Source: Nicotiana tabacum (taxonomy: Eukaryota; Streptophyta; Magnoliopsida; Solanales; Solanaceae). From it: a stretch of DNA of 64,000 bases. Location of the stretch: contig NC_134080.1 of assembly GCF_000715075.1 (NCBI RefSeq), positions 34,328,758 through 34,392,757 of the forward strand. Reading direction: 5' to 3'. The translations under genes and the position numbers were made by a program. Positions 1 through 11,444 of the stretch are shown piece after piece; position 1 is the first letter of the stretch; the number at the start of each line of letters is the position of its first letter. Below the pieces are notes generated by a model. That model was not told where the DNA came from and made no database searches. It worked only from the letters and a program-made list of their open reading frames with translations.

Positions 1-879
1 TCTTTTATATAATTTGGCATTTTCATATGCATGCAATCGAAACTCATCAAGCTCGTTGAGTTGCAGCAACCTCTTCTCACCAGCTAAGTCCATATCTATA
101 TTCAGCTTTTTAATTGCCCAATAGGCTTTATGTTCAAGCTCGACGGGCAAGTGGCACGCCTTCCCATAAACTAACTTATATGGAGAAGTACTTATGGGAG
201 TTTTGTCTGCAGTTCGATATGCCCATAATGCGTCGTCCAACTTCCCGGCCTAGTCCTTTCTATTTCCACTTACTGTTTTCTCCAAAATTTACTTACCTCT
301 CTGTTTGAAACTTCCATTTGACCACTCGCTTGGGGATGATAGGCAGTGGAAACCTTGTGCTTAACTCCATACTTTGCAAGAACATTATTCAGCAATTTGT
401 TGCAGAAGTGAGTTCCTCCGTCGCTTATCAACACTCTTGGAGTCCCAAAGTGAGTGAAGATGTGCTTATTTATGAAGTTCACCACTACCTTTGCGTCATT
501 AGTAGGAAGAGCAATGGCCTCCACCCACTTAGAAACATAGTCGTACGCGCTCACCCGAGATGTACCTGTGACCATTAGAGTATGGGAACGGTCCCATGAA
601 ATCAATCCCCCAAACATCAAAAAGCTCTACTACCAGAATGTTTTACAGAGGCATCTCGTGCTTCTTCATAATTGTTCCGGTTCTTTGGCACCTGTCACAC
701 TTTTTAACAAAGGCATGTGCGTCCTTAAACAATTTTGGCCAATAAAAGCCTGATTGTAGCACTTCTGGGGCGGTTCTATCCCCACCGTGATGACCTCCGT
801 ATGGCGAAGCATGACAGTCATGCAGTATTGCATTAATCTCTTCCTCGGGGCACACCTTCGTACCAACTGATCTGCGCAC
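1..879 (-). pseudogene. Athila integrase remnant
   Basis: The minus strand encodes an integrase with an N-terminal zinc-binding region (C-x2-C as CDRC near 690-700), then a core with the SDGGTHF block around the second Asp and the GQMEVSNRE block holding the candidate Glu. Residues matching the family C-terminus ([18 protein letters not shown] at about 60-190) continue to the window edge. A frameshift lies near 560-640, where the expected first-Asp region changes frame. Integrase would insert the cDNA copy into the genome. This copy is broken and partial. Confidence 0.82.
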
Positions 880-1034
880 AGCCTATATAGAAATGGCTAA
901 TCCCACATGTATAGCCTCACATCATGTAAGAACCTTCTTCTATTATCGGGCATCAATTCTGGCGGTGTTACCCCACTTGCAATAAAGTTTTCATAATCTG
1001 CATACCACGGGGCTTCACTTGAGGTGATTTCTAA

Positions 1035-2450
1035 TTATGGCTCATCAGAAAATGTTTCTTTGATTGAACCTCCTTCAGCTACATGGCTCCGACTTTCTAA
1101 TTTGTACAAGTGATCAGCCACTTGATTCTCTGTCCCTTTTTGGTCTCGGATCTCTAAGTCAAATTCTTGCAAGAGGAGGACCCAACGAATCAGCCTTGGC
1201 TTGGCGTCTTTATTTTCAAACAAGTATCTGATAGCTGAATGATTTGTGCAGACGGTGACCTTGGACCCTACTAGATAGGATCTAAACTTGTCAAACGCCC
1301 ACACCACTACAAGTAACTCTTTTTCAGTAATAGTGTAGTTCATCTGGGCTGGATTTAGAATCTTGCTCGCATAATAAATGGAATGAAAATTTTTATCCCT
1401 CATTTCCCCCAAAACAGCTTTGATTGCTATGTCACTCGCATCGCACATCAACTCAAATGACTGCTCCCAATCCGAAGCAATGATAATTGGTGCAGTCACT
1501 AACCTTCCCTTTAGCTCCTCATATGCTTTCAGACAGGCATCATCAAACTTGAAGGGAATGTCTTTCTCAAGAAGCTTGCACAAAGGAGAAGAATTTTTCG
1601 AAAAATCATTAATGAAACGACGATAAAAACCCGCATGGCCCGAGAAACTGCGAATGACTTTGACGGATGTCAGTGGGGGAAATTTTTCAATCGCCTCCAC
1701 CTTCGCTTTGTCCACCTACAAACCACTTTTGGACACCTTGCACCCTAGGCCTATACCTTCACATACCATGAAATGGAACTTTTCCCAGGTTAGCACCAAG
1801 TTTGTTTCTTCACACCTAGCAAGCACTTTATCAAGGTTCATTAAACAATTATCAAACGAACATCCAAACACAGAAAAATCACCCATGAACACTTCTACAA
1901 ATCTTTCATCCATGTCAGTAAAAATAGCCATCATACACTTTTGAAAAAGTCGCAGGTGCATTACAGAGACCAAAGGTCATTCTCTTGAACGCATACGTGC
2001 CATAAGGGCACGTAAATGTGGTTTTCTCTTGGTCCTCTAGAGCTATGAAATCTGATTATACCCCGAATAACTATCTAGGAAACAATAGTATTCCTAGCTA
2101 GCTAATCTATCAAACATTTGGTCAATAAAGAAGAGGGGGAAGTGGTCCTCTTGGGTGACATTGTTTAATTTTCTATAATCTATGCAAATTCTTCACCCAG
2201 TGACAGTTCTTGTGGGAATCAAGTCATTATTTTCATTAACCACTACAGTCATCCCACCTTTCTTAGGTACGCATTGGATGGGGCTTACCCATTTGCTATC
2301 AGAGATTGGAAATACAATACCTGCATCAAGCCACCTAATCACTTCTTTTCATACCACCTCTTTCATGATTGGATTAAGTCAGCATTGTTGCTCTACACTT
2401 GGCTTCTGTCCGTCCTATATGAGGATTTTATACATGCAGAAAGCGGACTA
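1035..2450 (-). pseudogene. Athila reverse transcriptase-RNase H remnant
   Basis: The 1716-1973 segment holds the palm region, and 1035-1715 the RT connection and RNase H (FELMCDASD, TEKELLVVVWAFDKFRSY, KPRLIRWVLLLQEFDLEI). The upstream RT fingers at about 2000-2450 are readable only in pieces. The catalytic box reads FMGDFSV where this family has FMDDFSV, so one catalytic Asp is replaced by Gly. In RNase H the first Asp (CDASD) is present, but the later conserved TDH triplet reads TNH. The enzyme would be inactive. Confidence 0.85.
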
Positions 2451-2523
2451 ATGCCTCTAATGTCAGATATCATCCACCCAATTGCTCGTTTGTGCTCACG
2501 TAGCACTCTCAACAGCTTTCTTC

Positions 2524-3640
2524 CTACAATTTCGACAAGTCAGAAAAAACAATAACAGGTAAAATGTCAGAACTACCCAAATAAGCATATTGAATGTGAG
2601 GGGGTAGGTTAAGCTCCAATTTTGGAGCTTCCTCAATTGACGGCTTTGGAAGAGGCCCACTTGGCCTATTCAGGGGCTCAAAGGGGTGTATCCCCTGCAT
2701 GTAAGCACAGGATGCATCTAGGATATGCATCATCTCTTCTACCTCATCATCAATATCCAAGCTATCGAATAACATAAGTGCTTTCTCTAGAGAATCGTCT
2801 AGATACACACTTGTGTCAAGAAGTTGCTCATCCACCTCCACAATAGATATCATAGAAAGCTCCTCATAGTGGCGGGGAAGTTGGATTGCTTTGTAGACAT
2901 TAAAGACTGCTTCCTCGTTGTCCGCCCTCATAATCATTTTCCTTCTCTCACTTTAATAATTGCATCACCAGTAGCCAAAAGAGGTCGTCCCAATATGATT
3001 GGAACCTATTCATCAGCCTTATAATCTAGGATAATGAAGTCCGATGGGAAGATGAATTTCCCAATTTGCAGCAACACATCTTCAATCACTTATTTAGAGT
3101 ATGCTATGGACCTTATCAGCTAGCTACAACATCACAGTGGTTGGTCGAGGAGCTCCCGGACCCAATTGCTTGAACAACGACACGGGCTTCAGATTTATGC
3201 TCTCCCCCAAATCACAAAGAGCACAACCCACATCAATATTACCAATTCACATATGGATGGGGAAGCTGTCAGTATCCTTAAACTTTTGAGGAAGATTGTT
3301 TTGGACCCTTGAAGTGCACTCCTCAATAAGTGCAACTATCTCAAATTCAGTCAATCTCCTCTTGTGGGACACTATATCTTTTGTGTACTTAGCATATTTT
3401 GGAATTTCACGAAGTACATCCACCAATGGAATATTCAATTAAACCTGGCTCAACATAGAGAGAAATTTGCGGAACATGCGATCATCATTCTTTTTCTGCA
3501 ATCTCTGGGGGAAAGGTGGAGGTGGCCTTGCAGCCTCCATTGACTCTGAAGTTGCATCATTTTTCTTGGACTAGTGTGTTGCCTTAGGAATCCACTGCCC
3601 TCAGGTATAGGCTTGTCTTTTCTCTTCTTTGGCACTTCCT
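2524..3640 (-). pseudogene. Athila protease/gag-pol linker remnant
   Basis: Minus-strand pieces at 2524-2937 and 3247-3438 match the long acidic linker and protease-flanking region of Athila polyproteins (for example PPHIQYAYLG near the end of the first, and IPKYAKYTKDIVSHKRRL in the second). Several stops and frame changes break the stretch. The protease active site could not be located with confidence. The function is maturation of the Gag-Pol polyprotein; the assignment is by position and peptide resemblance. Confidence 0.65.
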
Positions 3641-4029
3641 CTAGTTCCCTCCCATTTCTGAGTGTAATTGCATTAACTTGAGGGTTCTTCTCTGTATCAC
3701 TGGAGAGAATGCCTGCAGGTCTAGTATTTTGATTTGCTACTAACTACCCCATTTACCTCTCAAAATTTCTAAAATCGGTCCTGAGTTGTTGATTGTCAAG
3801 CAACAACTTCTTTAGCAAGTCATTCGTACTATCTTCTATCTATTGGGGTGGCTTCTAAGGTTGATTGAAATTTCCTTGGGACCTATAGTGATTCTGATTC
3901 AGCTGATTTCCGCCCCATGAGAAGTTGGGATGATTCTTCCAATTTGGATTGTAAGTGTTCCCATATTATGCATGTTGATTCATTGGACCTCTGCTCTGTT
4001 GCCCCACATAGCATATAGATTCAGGGTTC

Positions 4030-4860
4030 GTGGGGCATATGTCACTCATATGACTGTCACCACATAGTTCACAGCAAATAGACATCTATTGTACAAGTTA
4101 CATCTGTCGTGTTTGTTGCATTGTCATTTTATTCATCTGATTTGTCAATTTTGCTATATCGGCTCTCATGGCTGAGAAGTCATCAAGCTCAATTAACCCG
4201 GCTGTCTTCTGTTAAATTTCTCTTCTTGAGTCCCCATCTCCTTGCCAATTATGGTCATTAGCAGTGATGTTATTTAGCAAGTGTTGGATTTCACTATACG
4301 ACCTCGCCATGCAACTACACCCACAAACTGAATCAAGATTCATCTTTAATGCCTCGTCTAGCACATCAACAAAAGTGTGACCCAATACCTCATCAATCTT
4401 ACAATGATGTGGGCAGTCTCTGAGTAACTACTTGTATCTTTACCAAGCTTGACGAAGTGTCTCGCCATCCCGCTATTGGAACCCAAGAATATGACTCCTC
4501 AATGACTTTGTCTTCTTAGTGGGAAAAAACTTGATTAAGAATTTCCTTGCTTGATCATCCCAAGTGTGGATTAAGTTCACTGGATCCTTTTGCAACCATT
4601 CCTTAGCTTCCCCCAGCAGTGAAAAGGGAAACAGTGTCATCCTGACATAGTCCTTGGAAACGTTCGGATAATTGTAAGTGTTCGTTATTTTCAGGAAATT
4701 CTGAATGTGCCTCTGCGGGTCTTCATGAGATAGACCCACATATTTCCTTGCGGACTGAATCAACTGTACCATGTACTGTTTGAGTTCAAAATGCCATGTG
4801 ATATCAGGCTTCACAATAGCCTAAGTCATATTAGTAAGATTGGGCCTTGCGGCTTCTATC
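4030..4860 (-). pseudogene. Athila Gag (capsid and zinc knuckle) remnant
   Basis: The segment 4473-4814 encodes a Retrotrans_gag-type capsid domain (EDPQRHIQNFLKI, LFPFSLLGEAKEWLQ, TWDDQARKFLIKFFP). Further downstream on the minus strand, at about 4030-4075, a CCHC knuckle reads CELCGDSHMSDIC (C-x2-C-x4-H-x4-C). Gag packages the element RNA in virus-like particles. Stops between the two domains make this a pseudogene. Confidence 0.8.
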
Positions 4861-5133
4861 ATTGCACACTCTTCATTACCTGACATCTCTATTGGCTGTG
4901 GTTGAACTACGATGTCCAATTCTCCTTCTATTCTAGTTCTAGCTTCGACTTCCCTCCTTACTCTGTGAAGTGTTTGTTCAATTTCAGGATCTAGAGGAAG
5001 GAGAATATTTGCGCATCTACTCCTTCGTATTCAAGAGAAGAGCGTGCGTTAACACAAACAAGGTAAACTGAAAATTAGAGCTTGAATAAATAACTAATAA
5101 AAGCTTAACTCAGTCAAGTAGCTAATTTCTAAG

Positions 5134-5151
5134 TCCCCGGCAATGGAGCCA
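5134..5151 (-). other. Primer binding site, tRNA-Asp type
   Basis: On the minus strand the sequence is TGGCTCCATTGCCGGGGA, six bases inside the LTR end. It matches the Athila/Tat-type site complementary to the tRNA-Asp 3' end (TGGCGCCGTTGCCGGGGA, from memory), with two differences. It fixes the element orientation and the inner LTR border. Confidence 0.82.
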
Positions 5152-5157
5152 AAAACT

Positions 5158-6349
5158 TGTTGCGACCAAACATACTCACGCAAGTATACGTGGCCGTCAA
5201 GTAAAAGAGTAGTGAGTAGTGAGTAAAGTATCGTTCCCACGAAGATTTATGATTAACTTTTGACTGATTCCAACTCAAATACTCTATCCATTCAAGAGAT
5301 TTCTCACAAAATATATAAGTGACTAATTTACTACCTAAAACTATCAAGCAATGAATTAACTAGAAATCAACCAAAACAAATAGTAATTTTGAATAACAAT
5401 CAGTAAGAGAGGATATTCCAGGGTCATGAGTTAGCTAATAATCATGTTGCGTTCTTGGCTTAAAATGACTAATTGATTTATCTGGATTATTGATTGACAG
5501 GGTTGATATTACTCATAAGAATCTGTCGAGTCCTTACTCACCTACTCAAGCTAACTTAATTCCTAGATGTCTATGGAATTAAGATTAACCACAATGCATT
5601 TACAATTCCTGTATTTCAACCAAGCAGGGCTACTAGGTATATGTCTATCCTAATTGCGAATTCATTCGCCAATGCCCGGGTTCAAGAACCTGCTCTATTT
5701 AATTATATATGCAATCTAAAATCTCCACATTTGAGTTCAACTCTAGATTCGTGGATACTATTTCACTGTTAGCTACTCAGCAAAATAATTAAGAACAGAA
5801 TTAAATAAATAACCCAATATGAAAAAAATAAACTTGGTCAAATTAAACTTCAAACATCAACATTCATGTATCACCCATGACCTTATAACAATAGGGTTCT
5901 TAGCCACTTGTATTCACACAATCATCAGAAATAAAGTTTTCAAACATAAAATCAATGAGTACTAGAAAAGGGATGGAAGAATTGATCAAATTCGTGCTCC
6001 CAATTGTTTGGCACTTTTCTCCTCTCAAAGTCACGTTCCCCCCTTCAAAATAGGTTTAAATTGGATTTATATGAGTTGGGGGCATTTTGGGGTCAAAATA
6101 ACCGAGTCCTAGTCGAAAAGACCACTTTTCTATCTTGAGCGTCCAGGCAGCGTGGGGCACTGGCCTTGGCGCTCAAAAATTTTAGCTACTGTAATCATAG
6201 AAATTGCATTCGAATGATCCCTACGCATAGAAATACCACAAATTAGCACAAATAATCATATTAAACATCTCAAATCATTGAGACATGAGCAAAATATGAG
6301 GCGATATATATCAAAATATGCATACATTAAGCCGATTATCAATTAGTCA
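5158..6349 (-). repeat. 5' LTR of the Athila-like element
   Basis: On the minus strand the LTR starts TGACTAATTG and ends GTCGCAACA (TG...CA). The inner border is set by the primer binding site. The outer border is set by the point where the Tat-like antisense gene resumes at 6350. Its length of 1192 bp fits Athila LTRs. The second LTR lies outside the window, so age cannot be estimated here. Confidence 0.75.
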
Positions 6350-6819
6350 AGCCAGAGATAAGTCTTCTCACGTTTCCTGGCGTGTATGCCAAAGACAAGC
6401 AACAGTACGCCACACAGAAGGGTTCACCTATGCCAAGCATACGTGGTAATGGATGCAAAACTCCACGATAATGGAGTCAAGCTCCCCGTTCAAGGAAAAC
6501 GGGCCCAAAGTGAAGGGATACGTGTAAACGTACGTAAAACCTTAATTGGGTAAGGTAACCCGCTCTGCCAGGTCAGGAGCGAGATGTTCAAATGGTGGCA
6601 ATAGCATTCTTCATTTACAATGGGGATGCTAGAAGGACGGATGGAAGAAAGATACACTACAATAGCCCATGTGCGAGGATTAGCAGAAGGGTACTTCTCT
6701 TCGAAGTCCTTAGTTGTGATGAGTTTTCTAGGAATGATGGTGCTCACCATGGGAGGAGTAGCATCATTGGTACTTTCTTTATTCTTTAAGGCACTGTGAT
6801 TTCTGGAAGAGGAGGCCAT
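6350..6819 (-). pseudogene. Antisense accessory gene of a Tat-like element (putative gypsy-type transposon domain, PF04195-like), partial
   Basis: The start codon at 6819 opens MASSSRNHSALKN, then a low-complexity N-terminus and the domain start (DFEEKYPSANPRTW). A frameshift near 6535 moves the reading frame, after which YVYTYPFTLGP and VCLA-VNPSVWRTVACL continue to about 6355, where the Athila LTR cuts the gene. The YTYPFTLG block and the VxLGQ-NPSVWR block are typical of the plant domain listed as PF04195/Transposase_28; its function is unknown. A related gene lies at 59400-61665. The call is from memory of the family. Confidence 0.62.
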
Positions 6820-7171
6820 CGTTACCAGAAGGGAGAAAAGATTTTTTTCTGAAGAAGAAGATTAGAGAAAGTTAAAAACAAATATTAGTTGAGTAAAGAG
6901 AGTTTGGAAAGTTATGAAGTGTAAATGGAGAAGGTTGATGTGTATAAGTAAAGACAGCTAAAATCGTGGCCATAATTACCTGGATAACCGACAAAAGTGT
7001 TGCTGAATCGTGGGATGACGTATGTACGAGGCATTAAATGTGGAGAGACGTACATCTAATCAGCAGTCAGAAACTTTTCAGAGGGGGACAGAGAATTTCC
7101 CGTCTAGAAAGGTATATTTACCAACTTCCCGGTGACACAAGGTTATACCACCGGAAAGTAGGGGGACTATT

Positions 7172-7740
7172 TGTATAGGGTAAAATATGTTCATATTAAA
7201 TACTCACATGATAAAGCGACACGTGGAGCCGAAGACAGAAGACGGCCTCGTTTGTCCCCGAAGGGATGGTGTTCATAAAGGCGAAATGAATGTCTACCAC
7301 CCGATAGCATTTAATGAAGAATATTTTATAGCACTAAGTACATGGTCCGTTACAGAGAATATGACATTCATTGCCTACCGTTACGTATTCTTCAATAGCC
7401 CTCATAATTGTCATTTAAGAGGGCTTGATCCTAGGACCTTGTTCCCTAGGTGCCACTATAAATAACGAGGCCCACAATCACTGTAAGGGAGACGAATTTT
7501 ATGAAAAGCACATACTATACTTTGTGCAAAGCTTAACAATACTTTACCTTCTTGCTTATTGATATTATTACTACTACCTCTGGAAGCTCTGTTCCCGAAA
7601 TCAAGATTTCTACTGTCTTATTTTGATTTCAACACTAAGTCTTACATTTTTGTCTAATTTATTTATCATTTTAGGATCAAATCGATTAACTTGTTTGTAA
7701 ACCACGTATAAATTCAATTGTACCGTTTTACGAGTATACA
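7172..7740 (+). repeat. 3' LTR of the Tat-like element, with TATA box
   Basis: The LTR begins TGTATAGGGT directly after a purine-rich tract (GGAAAGTAGGGGGA, 7153-7166) and ends CGAGTATACA (TG...CA, 569 bp). A TATAAATA box lies at 7457-7464, in the position expected for the element promoter at the U3/R border. Orientation is taken from the TATA box and the polypurine tract. Confidence 0.65.
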
Positions 7741-8783
7741 GTTTTAGCAAACTTGTTTATTTTGAAAAGAAAAAAAAAAGTTTTCTCCAGTAATTATAGT
7801 GTATTTTTCAGCACTCTAATGTTTGAAAGTTATTGTCATACAGTTAAGTGAAACGGGCTTTAAATATGTCTTAGAAAGTCTTATGTTTCTAAAATACATC
7901 CAAGATCACACAAAGATTCTTCCCCAACATTGACCTTAGTCACTAACATGAGAGAAAATATAAAATAATGATATCTTTTATATTTTAAAATAATTTAATT
8001 TTGAAATTTTTATCTTATTCGTAATGAGATGACTTATAATCACATATTTTTTTACGTTTTCTTTTAGATCACAAGATCTTAAAGTCTTTTTTTTTCTTTC
8101 TTAAACTTTATCCTGAATCAAACAACATAATATATATTGGGATGGAGAGGGTAACTTTTAATAACCAAATTTCCAATATCAAATAACCTGTGCATTATAA
8201 TTCCTTATATTATAAGCCTTGCGTTAAAATTCCTACGTTACAATTTGTCTTAATATCCTTGCATTACTAATGCCGCCTAACTTGCGTTTAAACCAAACAG
8301 ACCCTTCCTCTTTTAGTTTCTTTAAAAAGAAATGAAGCAGTATGTTGAAAAGATTTGGACTATCAACAATTCATTAATTAAGATAGAGATTTTAAGTTAG
8401 TGAATTAATGTGAAGCAAATGCAAGTCCTGGAAGCGAGTGAATTTTCTCGAGTCACGCAACAGCCAACAAGTATTGTAAATTTTTTGAATCACGCTACGA
8501 ATATTAATTCTCCTAATATTTTTAAATAAGTTTTTGTTTTACATAATTACGAACAACACGACACGTATTAAATCAAAACTTTTTCTACAGTTTACAATTA
8601 TTTAGGAAATTTAAAGAATATAATCAAAATATTTACTGTAAAAGAAGATTTACATAGATAGAAGATACCTTGATACCAGGTCTTTGCCACCTAGCTAGTG
8701 CTGTTGTATAGGAAAATATTTAAAATTGTATATAAGCTAATTGGTTGTGAGACATTTGGATCAGTATTTAGAATTGGAGTTCA
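7741..8783. other. AT-rich stretch with no recognised gene
   Basis: The only open frames are short and show no family resemblance. Nothing repeat-like with defined ends was recognised. It may be low-copy flanking DNA. Confidence 0.5.
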
Positions 8784-8915
8784 GCTAGAGGCAGAGCTAG
8801 AGTCGAATGGTTTCGAAATTATAATCTTTTTAAATATTCATGAAATTCTTAAGACTAATAAGATTTGAACTAAAAGTACTCAAACCTATAACCGAAAGGT
8901 TAGCTTCGCCCCTGA
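8784..8915. repeat. Small MITE-like element with short inverted ends
   Basis: The left end reads TAGAGGCAGAGCTAGAG and the right end TTAGCTTCGCCCCT, which pair as imperfect inverted repeats. The flanks GAGTTCAGC and GAGTTTCAGC look like a target duplication of about nine bases with a one-base indel. This would suit a MULE- or hAT-derived MITE. It resembles a repeat I recall as common in Solanaceae; that link is unverified. Confidence 0.45.
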
Positions 8916-9128
8916 GTTTCAGCATTGGAAGGACCTTTCCTTAGTATGAGCGGATTGTAAGGACTCATATCAGGTATAATGTTGCAAAAGACGCTTCTGT
9001 TTCTTTTTCTTTTTGTCTCTTCAATTTTACTTTTTTCCGTTTGGCAAGTGTTGTCACTCGGGCATTTTAGGGATCAATTTCCATAAAAAAAAAATACATA
9101 AGCCTCGTGACAGTTTCAGATTCCAGAA

Positions 9129-9370
9129 CAAGTACTGCAGGAGCTCTGCCAACGGTATTGGTGGAAAGGTACGAAAAGGGATGTCGCTGAGAACGTGGCT
9201 AAATACTTAGCATGCCAGCTAGTAAAGGCTGAGCATCACAAACCAGCAGGATCCTTACAGCCAGTTCAGATACTATAGTAGTAGTGGGACGAGATAGCCA
9301 TTTGGATTGCCAAAGACCGTGAGGCAACATGACGCTATTTGGGTGATTATTGATCGACGGACCAAATCAG
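9129..9370 (+). pseudogene. Ty3/gypsy integrase fragment
   Basis: The plus strand reads as an integrase N-terminus: a W-K-G-x-K-x-D-V block, then CQLVKAEHHKPAG (the end of the zinc-binding region), and pieces resembling the first core motif and VIIDRLTKSA after frameshifts and stops. No LTR is visible nearby, so this is an isolated relic about 340 bp from the RING-H2 gene. Confidence 0.6.
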
Positions 9371-9713
9371 CAGGGCAAGTCACCAGAAAAATCTCGCATC
9401 AAGTAATGGTGACAAAACAGGGATTCTGTTAGTATCCTGTAAGCAACTTGAAGTACCACTCTAGTAAACTTACCTCTAATAAGAATAACAGAAGAAACAA
9501 AAGAAAAAAAATTACTACTACTGTAATAAGTAGAAGATTCAAGAATAATCAAAATTCATAGAGAGTGGATGTGGACAAACTATTCATCTTTGTAGAAACT
9601 CTACATCTGTTCACTGGTCTGACACCTTTCATCACCTAACCTAATAAAACAAGAAAACAAAAGAACAAAAAAAAATACAAAAACATTTCTATTTGAAAAA
9701 CAAGATTGCTTTT
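9371..9713. other. Probable 3' flank/3' UTR of the RING-H2 gene
   Basis: This AT-rich DNA lies downstream of the minus-strand RING-H2 stop codon. A long A-rich run at 9650-9680 (T-rich on the coding strand) may lie in the 3' UTR. No separate gene or repeat was recognised. Confidence 0.35.
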
Positions 9714-10112
9714 TCAGCAGGGGTTGCATTCAGAATCATTGAAAAGCTCTAAGTCAAGCTTGCTTCTGCAAACAGGGCAAAAGGGGTGTTTTAAAAGCCA
9801 CATATCAGCACATTCAAGGTGGAATCCATGATTACAACCAGGAACCAATCTGACCTGTTGTTCACTTTCAATATTCTCTAAACACACTGCACAATCATTG
9901 CTTAAAACCATTTCTTTGCCTGTGATTTTGGGGAGTTTATCCAGTTGTTCAGCTGAAAGACCATTTTCTTTTGTGGCCTTCACAGGTTGATCTTGATGGG
10001 TACTAGAGTGGTGGTAAGTTGCTGCATACCAAACTAAACAGATGTAAACCAGAAAAACAACGCTCATACCAACACAAGGAAGAAAAAGTGCTAAGAACAC
10101 TGTGAGAAGCAT
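9714..10112 (-). CDS. RING-H2 finger E3 ubiquitin ligase, ATL family (ATL23-like)
   Basis: This is an intact, intronless 132-residue protein. Residues 5-28 form one membrane segment, rich in Leu, Val and Phe. A GLSAEQLDKLPKI stretch (51-63) corresponds to the GLD motif of ATL proteins. A complete RING-H2 follows: Cys74, Cys77, Cys93, His95, His98, Cys101, Cys112 and Cys115, with Trp105 before the last Cys pair. All eight zinc ligands are present. ATL proteins are membrane-anchored E3 ligases that recruit an E2 through the RING and ubiquitinate targets, often in stress or defence responses. The short length and N-terminus resemble ATL23 (from memory). Partners and substrate cannot be told. It is the only clearly intact host gene seen here. 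Confidence 0.92.
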   Translation of the reverse strand: MLLTVFLALFLPCVGMSVVFLVYICLVWYAATYHHSSTHQDQPVKATKENGLSAEQLDKLPKITGKEMVLSNDCAVCLENIESEQQVRLVPGCNHGFHLECADMWLLKHPFCPVCRSKLDLELFNDSECNPC

Positions 10113-10191
10113 TGTTTAATAATGCGATTAAATTCAAGTGAGTAGTAGAAGGCTGATATAGGGCAGCTGTGGAGAAGAGGGAGAGAGAGAG

Positions 10192-10199
10192 TTAAATAG
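10192..10199 (-). promoter_or_regulatory. Possible TATA box and GA/CT tract of the RING-H2 gene
   Basis: On the coding strand CTATTTAA lies about 80 bases before the start codon. It is followed by a CT-rich run (plus-strand GAGAGAGAGA at about 10180-10190), as is common in plant core promoters and leaders. This is a positional guess without transcript data. Confidence 0.4.
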
Positions 10200-10451
10200 G
10201 GTGAAGTGTTGGCACACCATAGATAGTGCCCAATTGCCCATGAAAAGGCTTCTCAAGAGAATAAAAGGATGAGAGATTTTAGAAAAAGTTAAGGTTACTT
10301 TGAGGTTTTAGAAAAAAGGACTGCTCCCTTTTGTTTGAAAAAGAAATTAATATACTTCGCTTGAAGATGAAGGGCCAATATATCAAGGGCAAAGATCAGT
10401 TTTTAGCCTGACCGAAACTATTTATTTTCGATAATTATAAAAGTATATAAA

Positions 10452-10454
<3 letters not shown>

Positions 10455-10505
<51 letters not shown>
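10455..10505. repeat. (TA)n microsatellite
   Basis: An uninterrupted run of about 25 TA units lies roughly 340 bp upstream of the RING-H2 start codon. The flanking 10113-10454 and 10506-10876 are AT-rich and hold no recognised gene. Confidence 0.95.
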
Positions 10506-10508
<3 letters not shown>

Positions 10509-10876
10509 CTATTATTTTAAGAGCTACTATACATTATTATTTTTCCTAAATTATCAAATATTACTACTTAACTTTTTACTTATATGTTTAGCCATTAAGG
10601 AACTATGTAAAATAAGTAGTAATTTGTACTCTTTTTGTCATGACATACTGCTTTTCCTTCTAATCTACCTAAAATAATAACACATTTCTGCTTATGAAAA
10701 CTACTTAATCTTGACATTTTTATTCACATTTAATGAAAATGACTCGTTGAAACTATTACCAACAACAACAAAAATATTCACTGAATTCTCACAGACATGT
10801 AAAACTCTTACCATCACTTTACGTAACAATTAAAGTGTTTATATTGAATTTAGTAATCTGAAAAAGAAAACAAATA

Positions 10877-11106
10877 CTCTCTCCCTTCACTTTTACTCGT
10901 CTACTATTGACTTTGCACACCATTTAAGAAATACTATTAATCGGTGTATAATCTTAATGTATTTAAAAAATGATTTGAAATGTATAATTAATACTAAGGG
11001 CAAAACAGAAAAAATAAATTATTTTTCTTTTGATATGCGAAAAGTTACAAGTAAATATAAAAATTTATGTTTAGAATACTTGATAACTAAAAGTGAATGG
11101 AGGGAG
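10877..11106. repeat. Stowaway-type MITE
   Basis: The left end CTCTCTCCCTTCACTTTTA and the right end (inverted) CTCCCTCCATTCACTTTTA form terminal inverted repeats, flanked on both sides by TA. The 230-bp length, AT-rich interior and CTCYCTCC termini fit Tc1/mariner-derived Stowaway MITEs. Confidence 0.8.
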
Positions 11107-11136
11107 TAACTTGTTAATAAATTGTTTAGCTAACTA

Positions 11137-11393
11137 CTATCTCTTTTCCACTTTAATTAATTTTTTAGTTGTTTTCACACATGTTAAGGAATCCACATTT
11201 TAGTATTAATTAATAATGAAATTGGCTATATTAACATAAATTTTTTCAATGGAAACACAATAAATACTCATAGGCTCTTTAATCCAAGGGCAAATTTAGA
11301 AAAAAGAAGTTAACTTTCTTGGTATATGAAAAAATCAAATATTGTGGACTTTTAAAAAAGGCCAAAAGATTAATTAAAGAGGATATGAGGGAG
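11137..11393. repeat. Second Stowaway-type MITE, decayed left end
   Basis: The right end (inverted CTCCCTCATATCCTCTTTAA) and the left end CTATCTCTTTTCCACTTTAA are imperfect inverted repeats flanked by TA. The 257-bp element lies only 30 bp from the first MITE. Confidence 0.68.
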
Positions 11394-11444
11394 TAATAAA
11401 TAATTTCGGTAAGAAAGGGGTAATGTTCCATAGGGAAGGCAAAG

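Larger units (their letters stand above)
1..6349 (-). mobile_element. Athila-like Ty3/gypsy retrotransposon, 5' LTR through integrase; 3' end outside window
   Basis: Read on the minus strand, the order is 5' LTR (6349-5158), primer binding site, gag with a zinc knuckle, protease/linker, reverse transcriptase-RNase H, then integrase running off the left edge. Athila membership rests on the tRNA-Asp-type primer site and on Athila-like RNase H and gag-pol linker peptides. The coding region has many stops and frameshifts and lacks a usable RT active site, so it is not autonomous. It sits inside the antisense gene of a Tat-like element, so it is the younger of the two. The five bases after its LTR (6350-6354, AGCCA) are the candidate target duplication, which cannot be tested without the other end. 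Confidence 0.88.
6350..7740 (+). mobile_element. Tat-like Ty3/gypsy element, 3' end only (interrupted by Athila)
   Basis: A plus-strand 3' LTR (7172-7740) is preceded by a polypurine tract (7153-7166) and by a coding region on the opposite strand (6819-6350). Accessory genes placed antisense between pol and the 3' LTR are known in the Tat lineage. The rest of the element would lie left of the Athila insertion, outside this window. Confidence 0.6.
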
